DNA of 64,000 bases from Nocardia australiensis (GTDB taxonomy: Bacteria > Actinomycetota > Actinomycetes > Mycobacteriales > Mycobacteriaceae), in contig NZ_JAJFZM010000017.1 in NCBI RefSeq assembly GCF_020733705.1, positions 372,001-436,000 of the forward strand, in the 5' to 3' direction. The notes beneath the pieces were generated by a model that was not told where the DNA came from, did not search any database, and saw only the letters and a program-made list of their open reading frames with translations. Each line of letters opens with the position of its first letter. Position 1 is the stretch's first letter. The position numbers were made by a program, and so were the translations under genes. Below, piece after piece: positions 1 through 7,554 of this stretch.

Positions 1-185
1 ACCTGCTCGAGTGGCAGATCGTCGACGGTGACGACGATGGTCATCCGCGAGATCTCCTTGATCTCGGTGCCACCGACCGCCAGCGACTCGATATTGAAGC
101 CGCGGCGGGAGAACAGTGCCGCGACCCGCGCCAGCACACCGGGCTTGTCTTCCACCAGCACGCTGAGGGTGTGCGTTGTACTCAT
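1..185 (-). CDS. ilvN: Acetolactate synthase regulatory (small) subunit, 5' part only
   Basis: Partial gene: its N-terminal 61 codons are present and the rest lies beyond base 1. The reverse-strand translation begins MSTTHTLSVLVEDKPGVLAR and continues with RRGFNIESLAVG, the classic N-terminal ACT domain of IlvN. IlvN binds the catalytic subunit IlvB and makes it sensitive to feedback inhibition by valine (known for the family). The ATG at 185 overlaps the TGA of ilvB by four bases (ATGA), so the two subunits are translationally coupled. Confidence 0.95.
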   Translation of the reverse strand, partial: MSTTHTLSVLVEDKPGVLARVAALFSRRGFNIESLAVGGTEIKEISRMTIVVTVDDLPLEQ

Positions 186-2128
186 GCCTGCTCCTCGTCC
201 TTATCCTGAGCCGACTGCTCGCGCGCCATGGCTTCGTGGATCACCGCAGGCTCGGCGGCCGACTCGTCCTCGTCGAACAGCGGGCGGATGCCGCGCGCGG
301 CCATGATCTCGTCGTTGCTGGTGCCGGCGGCGACCATCGGCCACACCTGGGCATCCTTGCCGACGATGAAGTCGATCACCACGGGGCGGTCGTTGATGGA
401 CTGCGCCTCTCGAATCGCGGCCTCGACATCCTCTTCGCGCTCGACCCGGATGCCATGGCAGCCAAGGGCTTCGGCGAGTTTGACGAAGTCCGGGATGCGC
501 AGGGTGTGGGTGCCGAGATCGGTGTTGGAGTAGCGCTGTTCGTAGAACAGGGTCTGCCACTGGCGGACCATGCCCAGGTTGCCGTTATTGATCAGCGCGA
601 CCTTGATCGGGACGCCCTCCACCGCGCAGGTGGCCAGCTCCTGGTTGGTCATCTGGAAGCAGCCGTCACCGTCGACCGCCCACACCTCGGTATCAGGGGC
701 GCCCATCTTGGCTCCCATGGCGGCCGGGACCGCGTAGCCCATGGTGCCGAGACCACCGGAATTCAGCCAGGTGCGCGGCTTTTCGTACTTGATGAACTGC
801 GCCGCCCACATCTGGTGCTGACCGACACCGGCACAGTAGATCGCGTCGGGTCCGGCCAACCTGCCCAGCGTCTCGATGACGAACTCCGGCGAGAGCGAAC
901 CATCGCTCGGCGTGCTCCAGCCCAATGGGTAGTTGTCGCGGGCGTTGTTCAGGTACTTCCACCACTCGGTGAGGTCGAGCAGCGGGGCCGCGGTAGTAGT
1001 GGGATCGGACTTCAACGTCTCGATCAGCTCGGCGATCACCTCACGGCAGTCACCGACGATCGGGACATCGGCGTGCCGGTTCTTGCCGATCTCGGCCGGG
1101 TCGATATCGGCGTGGATGACCTTGGCGCCCGGCGCGAAGGAGTCGAGCTGGCCGGTGACGCGGTCGTCGAAACGGGCGCCGAGAGTGATCAGCAGGTCCG
1201 AACGCTGCAACGCCGCAACCGCGCCCACGGTGCCATGCATACCGGGCATACCCATGTTGAGCGTGTGGCTGTCAGGGAACGCGCCGCGCGCCATCAGGGT
1301 GGTGACCACCGGGATGCCGGTCAGTTCGGCCAGCTCCAGCAGCTCGGGCGAGGCGTCGGCCTTGATCACGCCACCACCGACATAGAGCACCGGCTGCTTG
1401 GCTTCCATGATCATCCGGGCGGCCTCGCGCACCTGCTTGCCGTGCGGCTTGGTGACCGGGCGGTAGCCGGGCAGCCGCATTTCCGGCGGCCAGGTGAAGG
1501 TGGTGTTGTTCTGCAGCACGTCCTTCGGGATGTCGACGAGCACCGCGCCCGGGCGACCGCTGGCGGCCAGGTAGAACGCCTCGGCCAAAATGCGCGGAAT
1601 GTCGATGCCCTCGGTGATGAGGAAGTTGTGCTTGGTGATCGGCATGGTGATGCCGGAGATGTCGGCTTCCTGGAAGGCGTCCGTGCCGATCAGGCTGCGG
1701 CCGACCTGGCCGGTGATGGCGACGATCGGGACCGAGTCCATCTGCGCGTCGGCGATCGGGGTGACCAGATTGGTCGCGCCGGGACCCGAGGTGGCCATGC
1801 ACACACCGACCTTGCCGGTAGCCTGCGCGTATCCGGTCGCGGCGTGACCCGCGCCCTGCTCATGACGCACCAGCACGTGCCGGACCTTGACCGAATCGAA
1901 CAGCGGGTCGTAGACCGGGAGAACCGCGCCGCCGGGAATGCCGAATATGGTGTCGACACCGAGCTCCTCGAGCGAACGGACGACGGACTGCGCGCCGGTG
2001 ACCCGCTCGGGCGGGACCTGGCGGCGGTTGGCCGCGCTCGTCGAAGTGCCGGCGGGCGATGCCGGCTGATTGGCCGCAGGCGACGGCCTGCGGGTCGAGG
2101 GCCCTGGCCGGGCGGTTGGTGCGCTCAC
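182..2128 (-). CDS. ilvB: Acetolactate synthase catalytic (large) subunit
   Basis: ThDP- and FAD-dependent enzyme. It condenses two pyruvates, or pyruvate with 2-oxobutyrate, as the first committed step to valine, leucine and isoleucine. The catalytic glutamate lies in RHEQGAGHAATGYAQ (about residue 90), and the ThDP/Mg motif is GDGCFQMTNQELAT near the C-terminal third. I chose the GTG at 2128 (product 648 aa, VSAPTARPG...) because GAGGAA lies about 10 bases upstream and mycobacterial IlvB also starts with MSAPT. An in-frame upstream ATG at 2173 would add 15 residues. The first 40 residues are Pro/Ser/Ala-rich and probably disordered. The gene is preceded by a leader peptide and attenuator and coupled to ilvN. 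Confidence 0.96.
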   Translation of the reverse strand: MSAPTARPGPSTRRPSPAANQPASPAGTSTSAANRRQVPPERVTGAQSVVRSLEELGVDTIFGIPGGAVLPVYDPLFDSVKVRHVLVRHEQGAGHAATGYAQATGKVGVCMATSGPGATNLVTPIADAQMDSVPIVAITGQVGRSLIGTDAFQEADISGITMPITKHNFLITEGIDIPRILAEAFYLAASGRPGAVLVDIPKDVLQNNTTFTWPPEMRLPGYRPVTKPHGKQVREAARMIMEAKQPVLYVGGGVIKADASPELLELAELTGIPVVTTLMARGAFPDSHTLNMGMPGMHGTVGAVAALQRSDLLITLGARFDDRVTGQLDSFAPGAKVIHADIDPAEIGKNRHADVPIVGDCREVIAELIETLKSDPTTTAAPLLDLTEWWKYLNNARDNYPLGWSTPSDGSLSPEFVIETLGRLAGPDAIYCAGVGQHQMWAAQFIKYEKPRTWLNSGGLGTMGYAVPAAMGAKMGAPDTEVWAVDGDGCFQMTNQELATCAVEGVPIKVALINNGNLGMVRQWQTLFYEQRYSNTDLGTHTLRIPDFVKLAEALGCHGIRVEREEDVEAAIREAQSINDRPVVIDFIVGKDAQVWPMVAAGTSNDEIMAARGIRPLFDEDESAAEPAVIHEAMAREQSAQDKDEEQA

Positions 2129-2233
2129 CGTCTTGGTTTCCTCACTGATTGTCGTTCTGACCCCGGACAACACTGGCTGTGCACGCGGTGCATGCGTCGC
2201 GCCGTCGTCCGGAACGGTCTATAGTCCGAACAC

Positions 2234-2268
2234 AAAAAAGCCCCCGACAGCACAATGCTGTTCGAGGG
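2234..2268 (-). terminator. Rho-independent attenuator in the ilvB leader
   Basis: On the reverse strand a 12-13 base stem (CCCTCGAACAGCA / TGCTGTCGGGGG, tiny TTG loop) is followed directly by C and six T. It lies about 47 bases after the leader-peptide stop and 105 bases before the ilvB start. This is the position expected for a transcription attenuator controlled by ribosome stalling on branched-chain codons. Confidence 0.85.
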
Positions 2269-2314
2269 TGGCGCGTCGCGCGCGAGCTGACGTATTCGAC
2301 TCAGGTAGTCAGCC

Positions 2315-2362
2315 TCAACGCTGGACGCGCCGGCCGAGTACGAGCAACTCGTTTCGATTCAC
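2315..2362 (-). CDS. ilvB leader peptide (attenuation peptide)
   Basis: Fifteen-codon reverse-strand frame starting at GTG 2362: VNRNELLVLGRRVQR, then TGA. It carries the run Leu-Leu-Val-Leu, the regulatory amino acids of the pathway, just upstream of an intrinsic terminator. Leader peptides of this kind (for example with ILVLGKRVG-like cores) are described for ilvB of other Actinobacteria. An in-frame ATG two codons upstream (2368) gives a 17-aa version. I prefer the GTG because a TACCGT -10 box lies exactly seven bases before it, implying a leaderless message. The expected role is that scarcity of charged Leu or Val tRNA stalls the ribosome and prevents terminator formation (inference). Confidence 0.8.
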   Translation of the reverse strand: MNRNELLVLGRRVQR

Positions 2363-2369
2363 GCGCATG

Positions 2370-2399
2370 ACGGTATGTGTGCGCGAGCCGATCAGTCAA
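2370..2399 (-). promoter_or_regulatory. Promoter of the ilvB leader transcript
   Basis: Reverse strand: TTGACT at 2399-2394, an 18-base spacer, and TACCGT at 2375-2370. The predicted start of transcription falls on or next to the GTG of the leader peptide. Confidence 0.6.
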
Positions 2400-2465
2400 A
2401 CAAGTCCCATTATGTGGGACAGAGCGGGTGCTCGAGTCCGTTCACCATGATGCGAGGATGGTGGT

Positions 2466-3137
2466 GTGTCATCACCGCATCAGTCCGTGCCACCGGCTAA
2501 ATCGTCCCACACGCCCGCCGCGGGATCGGATACGGGTGGCTCCTCGGACCCATCCCGGCCGCAGGCGACGGCGCAGGTCATCCGCATTCCGCAGCTGGCC
2601 TACCTCGGCGTGTTGGTGCTGCTGTTCTGCGTGTTCTTCCCGTTTGTCGGCTGGCCCGTCGCGCTCTGGTGGCTGCTGTTGATCCCGGTGGTAGCGGTCG
2701 TGTGGGTCGCTCGCACGCGAACCACCATCTCCCAGGAGGGGCTGGATTTGCGGACGATCTTCCGGTCGCGCCACCTCGATTGGTCGCAGATCGCCGGGGT
2801 GCGCATCCCGAAGCGTGGTTTCGTGCGCGCGCATCTCACCGACGACAAGGACGTGAAACTTCCCGCCGTCAGCTACGACCGGCTGCGTGATCTGATCGCG
2901 GCGTCGGGCGGCCGGATCCCTGATCTGTTCGCGGCGGCGCAAGAGGCCGAGGACCGGGAGTACGAGCAGCGGCGTGCCGAAGCGGAGTCGGAACAGGCCG
3001 GGTCGGAACAGGCCGGGTCGGAGCAAGCTGGGTCGGAGCAAGCTGGGTCGGAGCAAGCCGAAGCGAAGGCTGTGACCGACGCGAATCATGAGACCGAGTC
3101 GAACGGCGCGGCCCAGACACGAGAAACCGACACCTAG
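2466..3137 (+). CDS. Membrane-associated PH-domain protein (Cfp6-like)
   Basis: 223 aa. The order is: a Ser/Pro-rich N-terminus (1-40); a hydrophobic hairpin of two membrane segments around 43-80 (AYLGVLVLLFCVFFPFVGW and ALWWLLLIPVVAVVWVA); a small bacterial PH-like domain (about 82-150, TTISQEGLDLRTIFRSRHLDW); and a charged tail. The location beside ilvB and its sequence fit M. tuberculosis Rv3004 (low molecular weight antigen Cfp6). Its molecular role is unknown. The tail contains five tandem SEQAG/SEQAE pentapeptides. The start is GTG 2466. Confidence 0.8.
   Translation: MSSPHQSVPPAKSSHTPAAGSDTGGSSDPSRPQATAQVIRIPQLAYLGVLVLLFCVFFPFVGWPVALWWLLLIPVVAVVWVARTRTTISQEGLDLRTIFRSRHLDWSQIAGVRIPKRGFVRAHLTDDKDVKLPAVSYDRLRDLIAASGGRIPDLFAAAQEAEDREYEQRRAEAESEQAGSEQAGSEQAGSEQAGSEQAEAKAVTDANHETESNGAAQTRETDT
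2988..3062 (+). repeat. Five 15-bp tandem repeats encoding SEQAG
   Basis: Five consecutive in-frame 15-base units. The first two are tcggaacaggccggg, the next two tcggagcaagctggg, and the fifth diverges at its end. They encode SEQAG x4 plus SEQAE in the C-terminal tail of the PH-domain protein. Copy number could vary by slippage without changing the frame. Confidence 0.9.
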
Positions 3138-3425
3138 GCCATCGGTCGCTAGGAATATTCGGGTGGCAGAACTCCCACGCGGCCACCGGACCCGGGATTG
3201 CCGACAGTGCCGGAACCGACACAACCGATGACACTGTCCGCGCCGACGTCACCAAACGCGGCAACACATCCTCGAATCAGGGCTGCTGCCGAGAACACGG
3301 CGTCGATGGCCACCAGCCGCCGATGACCGCCCATAGGCCCCAACTCCCCCGGGAGTAACGTTAAGACGCCGAGGAAACTCTGCACAGTCGCACATCAGCC
3401 CCCGCGACCTCCCGAGGACTCTTAC

Positions 3426-5267
3426 ATGCCACCGCTTCGTTCACGCACTACAACCATCGGCCGCAATGCCGCAGGCGCCCGCGCACTCTGGCGCGCCACC
3501 GGTATGACCGACAACGACTTCGGTAAGCCGATTGTCGCCATCGCGAACTCCTACACGCAGTTCGTGCCGGGTCACGTGCATCTCAAGAACGTCGGCGAGA
3601 TCGTCGCCGACGCGGTCCGCGCCGCGGGCGGCGTGCCACGCGAATTCCACACCATCGCCGTCGACGACGGCATCGCCATGGGCCATGGCGGCATGCTCTA
3701 CTCGCTGCCCTCGCGCGAGATCATCGCCGACTCCGTCGAGTACATGGCAAATGCGCACACCGCCGACGCGCTGGTGTGCATCTCCAACTGCGACAAGATC
3801 ACTCCCGGCATGCTCAATGCCGCGATGCGCCTGAATATCCCGGCGGTGTTCGTTTCCGGCGGTCCGATGGAGGCCGGTAAGGCCGTGGTCGTCGGTGGCG
3901 TGGCGCAGGCGCCGACCGATCTGATCACCGCGATCTCCGCCAGCGCGAACACGAACGTCAGCGAGGAGGGGCTCAGCGAGGTCGAACGCAGCGCGTGTCC
4001 GACCTGTGGCTCCTGCTCGGGCATGTTCACCGCTAACTCGATGAACTGCCTCACCGAAGCGCTCGGTCTCGCACTGCCGGGTAATGGCTCCACGCTGGCC
4101 ACGCACGCCGCGCGGCACGCGTTGTTCGAGCGGGCGGGCACCGTGATCGTCGATATCGCCAACCGGTGGTACCGCGAGGACGACGCCTCGGTGCTGCCCC
4201 GGAATGTGGCCAATGCCAAGGCATTCCGCAATGCTATGGCCCTGGACGTGGCGATGGGCGGGTCTACCAATACGGTGCTGCACACCCTTGCCGCCGCCCA
4301 GGAGGGTGAGATCGACTTCGATCTGCACAGCATCGAGGAGACCAGTCGGCGGGTGCCGACGCTGTCGAAGGTCTCCCCCAACTCCGACTACCACATGGAA
4401 GACGTGCACCGGGCCGGTGGCATCCCCGCGATCCTCGGCGAACTTCGCCGTGCCGGGCTGCTGGAGACCGACGTCTCCACGGTGCACACCAAAAGCTTCG
4501 ACGAGTGGCTCGACACCTGGGATATCCGCTCCGGCAAGGCATCCGAGGAAGCCATCGAACTGTTCCACGCCGCGCCGGGCGGGGTGCGCACCACCGAGCC
4601 GTTCTCCACGAACAACCGGTGGTCGTCGCTGGATACCGACGCCGAGGGCGGCTGCATCCACGACCTCGAGCATGCCTACACCCAGGAGGGCGGCCTGGTG
4701 GTGTTGCGGGGCAACATCGCCCTCGACGGCGCCGTCCTCAAAACCGCGGGTATCGACGAGGAACTGTTCTCGTTCCAGGGTCCCGCGGTAGTTGTGGAAT
4801 CCCAGGAGGAGGCGGTCTCGGCGATCCTCGGCAAGAAGATCAAGCCGGGTGATGTGATCGTGGTCCGTTACGAGGGTCCCAAGGGCGGGCCGGGCATGCA
4901 GGAAATGTTGCACCCCACCGCCTTCCTGAAGGGCGCGGGTCTGGGCAAGGTGTGCGCGCTGATCACCGATGGCCGCTTCTCCGGCGGTACCTCGGGCCTG
5001 TCGATCGGCCACATGTCCCCCGAGGCCGCGAGCGGCGGTGCGGTCGGCCTGATCGAGAACGGCGACCAGATCCGCATCGACGTCGCCACCCGCACACTCG
5101 AGGTGCTGGTCGATGACGCCGTGCTGGCCGAGCGCCGCGCGAAAATGGAAGCGTCCGAACGCCCCTGGCAGCCGGCCAACCGCGTCCGCCCCGTCACAAC
5201 CGCCCTGCGCGCCTACGCCGCCCTGGCCACCTCCGCCGACAAGGGCGCCGTCCGCCACGTGCCGTAA
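3426..5267 (+). CDS. ilvD: Dihydroxy-acid dehydratase
   Basis: 613 aa, full length for the family. It dehydrates 2,3-dihydroxy-isovalerate and -3-methylvalerate to the 2-oxo acids in valine and isoleucine synthesis. Iron-sulfur ligands are visible: Cys122 in ISNCDKITPGML (with Lys124) and Cys194 in ACPTCGSCSGMFTANSMNC. The C-terminal signature TDGRFSGGTSG is present. The start ATG follows a GAGGACT Shine-Dalgarno. It lies on the strand opposite ilvBN, separated by the PH-domain gene, and ends in a strong hairpin shared with the convergent DoxX gene. Confidence 0.97.
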   Translation: MPPLRSRTTTIGRNAAGARALWRATGMTDNDFGKPIVAIANSYTQFVPGHVHLKNVGEIVADAVRAAGGVPREFHTIAVDDGIAMGHGGMLYSLPSREIIADSVEYMANAHTADALVCISNCDKITPGMLNAAMRLNIPAVFVSGGPMEAGKAVVVGGVAQAPTDLITAISASANTNVSEEGLSEVERSACPTCGSCSGMFTANSMNCLTEALGLALPGNGSTLATHAARHALFERAGTVIVDIANRWYREDDASVLPRNVANAKAFRNAMALDVAMGGSTNTVLHTLAAAQEGEIDFDLHSIEETSRRVPTLSKVSPNSDYHMEDVHRAGGIPAILGELRRAGLLETDVSTVHTKSFDEWLDTWDIRSGKASEEAIELFHAAPGGVRTTEPFSTNNRWSSLDTDAEGGCIHDLEHAYTQEGGLVVLRGNIALDGAVLKTAGIDEELFSFQGPAVVVESQEEAVSAILGKKIKPGDVIVVRYEGPKGGPGMQEMLHPTAFLKGAGLGKVCALITDGRFSGGTSGLSIGHMSPEAASGGAVGLIENGDQIRIDVATRTLEVLVDDAVLAERRAKMEASERPWQPANRVRPVTTALRAYAALATSADKGAVRHVP

Positions 5268-5278
5268 CCAACCCAACG

Positions 5279-5320
5279 AAAATGGCGTCCCCCTAATCCA
5301 ATTCGGGGGACGCCATTTTT
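5279..5320. terminator. Bidirectional terminator between ilvD and the DoxX gene
   Basis: A perfect 15-base inverted repeat (aaaatggcgtccccc / gggggacgccatttt) with an 11-base loop, flanked by A-rich and T-rich tracts. It can terminate transcription from both convergent genes. Confidence 0.9.
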
Positions 5321-5337
5321 GTTAATTCAGCACTCAT

Positions 5338-6228
5338 TCACTGCATGCCGACGAGGGGGTTACCGCCGTGCAGCCAGAACCACGTGCCCACCGCGGCGGC
5401 GACCGCGAGTATCGCGATCACGAAGGAACCGTAGGACGGGCGGGTGGCCCAGCCGCGGTTGCGGTCGAAGGCCCAGCGGCCGGGGCCGGTCAGGATGATG
5501 ACAGCGGCGACGCCCGCGAGGATGCTCTCCAGTTCGACCCCGCCGGCGACCTTGTACTGGAAGCCGGGAACCATGCCCTGCTTCCACATCCACGCGTCGA
5601 GGATCGTCGCCAGCACCGCGCCTGCCGCGAACGGGGTGGCCAGGCCGAGCACCAGCAGCACACCGCCTCCGACCTCGCCACCGATGACCAGGACGGTGGA
5701 CAGCGTCGGGTGATCCCAGCCTCCGTCCGCCATCATGTCGCGTGTGCCGTCGAGGCCGGGACCCTCGAACCATCCGGTGAGCTTTTGCAGACCGTGGTAG
5801 ATGAAGGTGCCGCCGACGATCAGGCGCAGCACGAACAGTCCTAAATCGAGGGTGCCGCGACGGTCGCCGTTGCGGCGGCGTAGTCCACGGCCCGAGTCAC
5901 CCAGCTGGCTGGCGGCGGGTGGGATGCTCGCGTAGGCGTAGGTGGGGGCGGCTTCGGTCGCGGTCGCGGTCGCGGTCGCGCCCTCGCCCACCGTCGGCAC
6001 CTCGGGGCCAGGGTCGAGCCCGAGTTCTTCGTCGGTACGCGGTACGTCCTTGGTCAACTCAGGCCCCTTCGATCGACCCACTGCGGGAAATTGCTGGGTT
6101 GGCGAATCAAACGGGCTGCTTACTCCGCGACCGGTCGTCGACACCGCCGACTGCTCTGCCGTGGACGGCGATGAACTGCTGCCGACCGGCGTCGAGCCCG
6201 TGGATGAGTCTTTCGGCTTCTCGCTCAC
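5338..6228 (-). CDS. DoxX-family membrane protein
   Basis: 296 aa. Residues 1-125 are low complexity (Ser/Pro/Thr, including a short Ala-Thr repeat) and probably cytoplasmic. From about 128 on there is a DoxX-type four-helix membrane domain (LFVLRLIVGGTFIYHGLQKL, then VLVIGGEVGGGVLLVLGLAT). The gene order matches M. tuberculosis Rv3005c, which is reported to belong to a membrane oxidoreductase complex in oxidative stress defence; that role is inferred here. The GTG start at 6228 has TAGGCT eight bases upstream, suggesting a leaderless message. Confidence 0.85.
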   Translation of the reverse strand: MSEKPKDSSTGSTPVGSSSSPSTAEQSAVSTTGRGVSSPFDSPTQQFPAVGRSKGPELTKDVPRTDEELGLDPGPEVPTVGEGATATATATEAAPTYAYASIPPAASQLGDSGRGLRRRNGDRRGTLDLGLFVLRLIVGGTFIYHGLQKLTGWFEGPGLDGTRDMMADGGWDHPTLSTVLVIGGEVGGGVLLVLGLATPFAAGAVLATILDAWMWKQGMVPGFQYKVAGGVELESILAGVAAVIILTGPGRWAFDRNRGWATRPSYGSFVIAILAVAAAVGTWFWLHGGNPLVGMQ

Positions 6229-6236
6229 GGCTCAAC

Positions 6237-6242
6237 AGCCTA
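6237..6242 (-). promoter_or_regulatory. -10 box for the DoxX gene (leaderless)
   Basis: TAGGCT on the reverse strand, eight bases before the GTG start. No -35 is clear. Confidence 0.45.
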
Positions 6243-6352
6243 TGCCCCATTACCCATGGACGCGCAGTCCAAACCTTGGGCGGCGTGTCCGTCTTCGGAG
6301 TTTTCGGGAGGGCGATACCCACCCAGGAGGGGCGCGCCGGACGCTGTTTCCG

Positions 6353-6358
6353 TAACGT
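6353..6358 (+). promoter_or_regulatory. -10 box for the lipoprotein dehydrogenase gene (leaderless)
   Basis: TAACGT followed by exactly seven bases (ctgaact) and the ATG, the spacing expected of a leaderless actinobacterial message. Confidence 0.55.
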
Positions 6359-6365
6359 CTGAACT

Positions 6366-7475
6366 ATGAATTTGGTTGCCGCGGGCCGTGTTGCTCTGAG
6401 CTTGGTACTCGGCTCGGTCCTACTGGCCGGATGTGCTCGGTTCGACGATTCCGCGTCCAGCCCGTTCACGCCCGAACCGACCGTCAATCCCGCGGACCCG
6501 AAGCCGCCGAAGCAAACGCCGACCCCGGGTGCCCGTCCGACCGGGCCGTGTATCGATCCGGATCCGAATGTGGTGACCACGTGTCTGGATTCGACCGGCG
6601 GGGTGGTCGCGGTCGGTGACGGCGCGTTGGTCGCCGAGCGACGCACCGGCATCATCTTCAAGGCGGTGCCGGTCGATCCGAGCGCGCCGCAACCGCCACC
6701 GATCGAGGTCGCGAGGGTCGACGTGGACGGGTCCGGAGACGGTGGCATTACCGACATCGCGCTCTCGCCGACCTATCACGAGGACGGACTGATCTACGCC
6801 TACATCACCACGCCGAGCGACAATCGGGTGGTCCGTATCGCCGACGGCGGGTCACCGAAGGACATTCTGACCGGAATTCCGAAGGGCGCCACCGGGAATC
6901 ACGGCGCGCTGGAGTTCTCCGGTGACCAGCTGCTGGTGCTGACCGGTGACGCGGGCAATCCCGGCGCGGCCTCGTCGCCGTCGTCGTTGGCGGGCAAGGT
7001 GCTGCGGATCGACGCACCGGCGCCGGGAGCCACCTCGCAGGTGGTGACCTCCGGCATCGGTACCGCGGGCGATATCTGCAGCGACGGTAAGGACACCGTC
7101 TGGATCACCGATCGCACCGCGACCGAGGATCGGTTGCAGCGCCTTGCACCGGACGGTTCGGTCACCACCGCGTGGACGTGGCCCGACCGGCCCGGGGTCG
7201 CGGGCTGCGCGGCAGGCATCGACGGCGTCGCGGTCGCGTTGTCCGACGGGAAGGCGCTGGCGATCGTCACCGCCGATCAGGACACGCACGCGGTGACCAC
7301 GGCGCCGACGCTGTTCGCGCAGGACAAGTACGGGCGGCTCGGTGGTGCCGCCTCAGGTGGTGACGGCACCATCTGGGTGGCCACCGTCAACAAGGATGAG
7401 GGCAGCGAACCGGGGCCATTCGATGATCGGGTGTTGCAGATTCCACCGCCCAAGGGTGGCGGCGGAGTGGACTGA
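6366..7475 (+). CDS. lppZ: Lipoprotein with PQQ-type sugar dehydrogenase beta-propeller (LppZ-like)
   Basis: 369 aa. It has a lipoprotein signal peptide with lipobox LLAGC (Cys23), a Pro-rich linker to about residue 60, then a six-bladed propeller domain of the glucose/sorbosone dehydrogenase type (DGALVAERRTGIIFKA, ITDIALSPTYHEDGLIYAYI, GNHGALEFSGDQLLVLTGDAG). It should be anchored outside the cytoplasmic membrane. Position and sequence match M. tuberculosis Rv3006 (lppZ). Whether it binds PQQ or oxidises a sugar is not shown by the sequence. It converges on gatB. Confidence 0.85.
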   Translation: MNLVAAGRVALSLVLGSVLLAGCARFDDSASSPFTPEPTVNPADPKPPKQTPTPGARPTGPCIDPDPNVVTTCLDSTGGVVAVGDGALVAERRTGIIFKAVPVDPSAPQPPPIEVARVDVDGSGDGGITDIALSPTYHEDGLIYAYITTPSDNRVVRIADGGSPKDILTGIPKGATGNHGALEFSGDQLLVLTGDAGNPGAASSPSSLAGKVLRIDAPAPGATSQVVTSGIGTAGDICSDGKDTVWITDRTATEDRLQRLAPDGSVTTAWTWPDRPGVAGCAAGIDGVAVALSDGKALAIVTADQDTHAVTTAPTLFAQDKYGRLGGAASGGDGTIWVATVNKDEGSEPGPFDDRVLQIPPPKGGGGVD

Positions 7476-7484
7476 TTCGCCGGT

Positions 7485-7519
7485 TCGGGTCGCGGCGCCT
7501 GACCGGTGCCGCGACCCGA
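7485..7519. terminator. GC-rich hairpin between lppZ and gatB
   Basis: A 15-base inverted repeat (tcgggtcgcggcgcc / ggtgccgcgacccga, one G-U pair) with a five-base loop in the 79-base convergent gap. It has no good U tract, so it is a hairpin-type terminator at best. Confidence 0.55.
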
Positions 7520-7554
7520 TTCGATTGTGTCCGTCCGGGATCGGCGTAGCGGTT

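Noticed and set aside
176..2224. Very long open frame on the forward strand opposite ilvB
   Set aside because: It mirrors ilvB codon structure (high-GC antisense openness), has a His/Asp/Arg-rich composition and no family motif.
3441..5276. Long reverse open frame opposite ilvD
   Set aside because: Same artefact: the antisense of a well-identified gene in GC-rich DNA.
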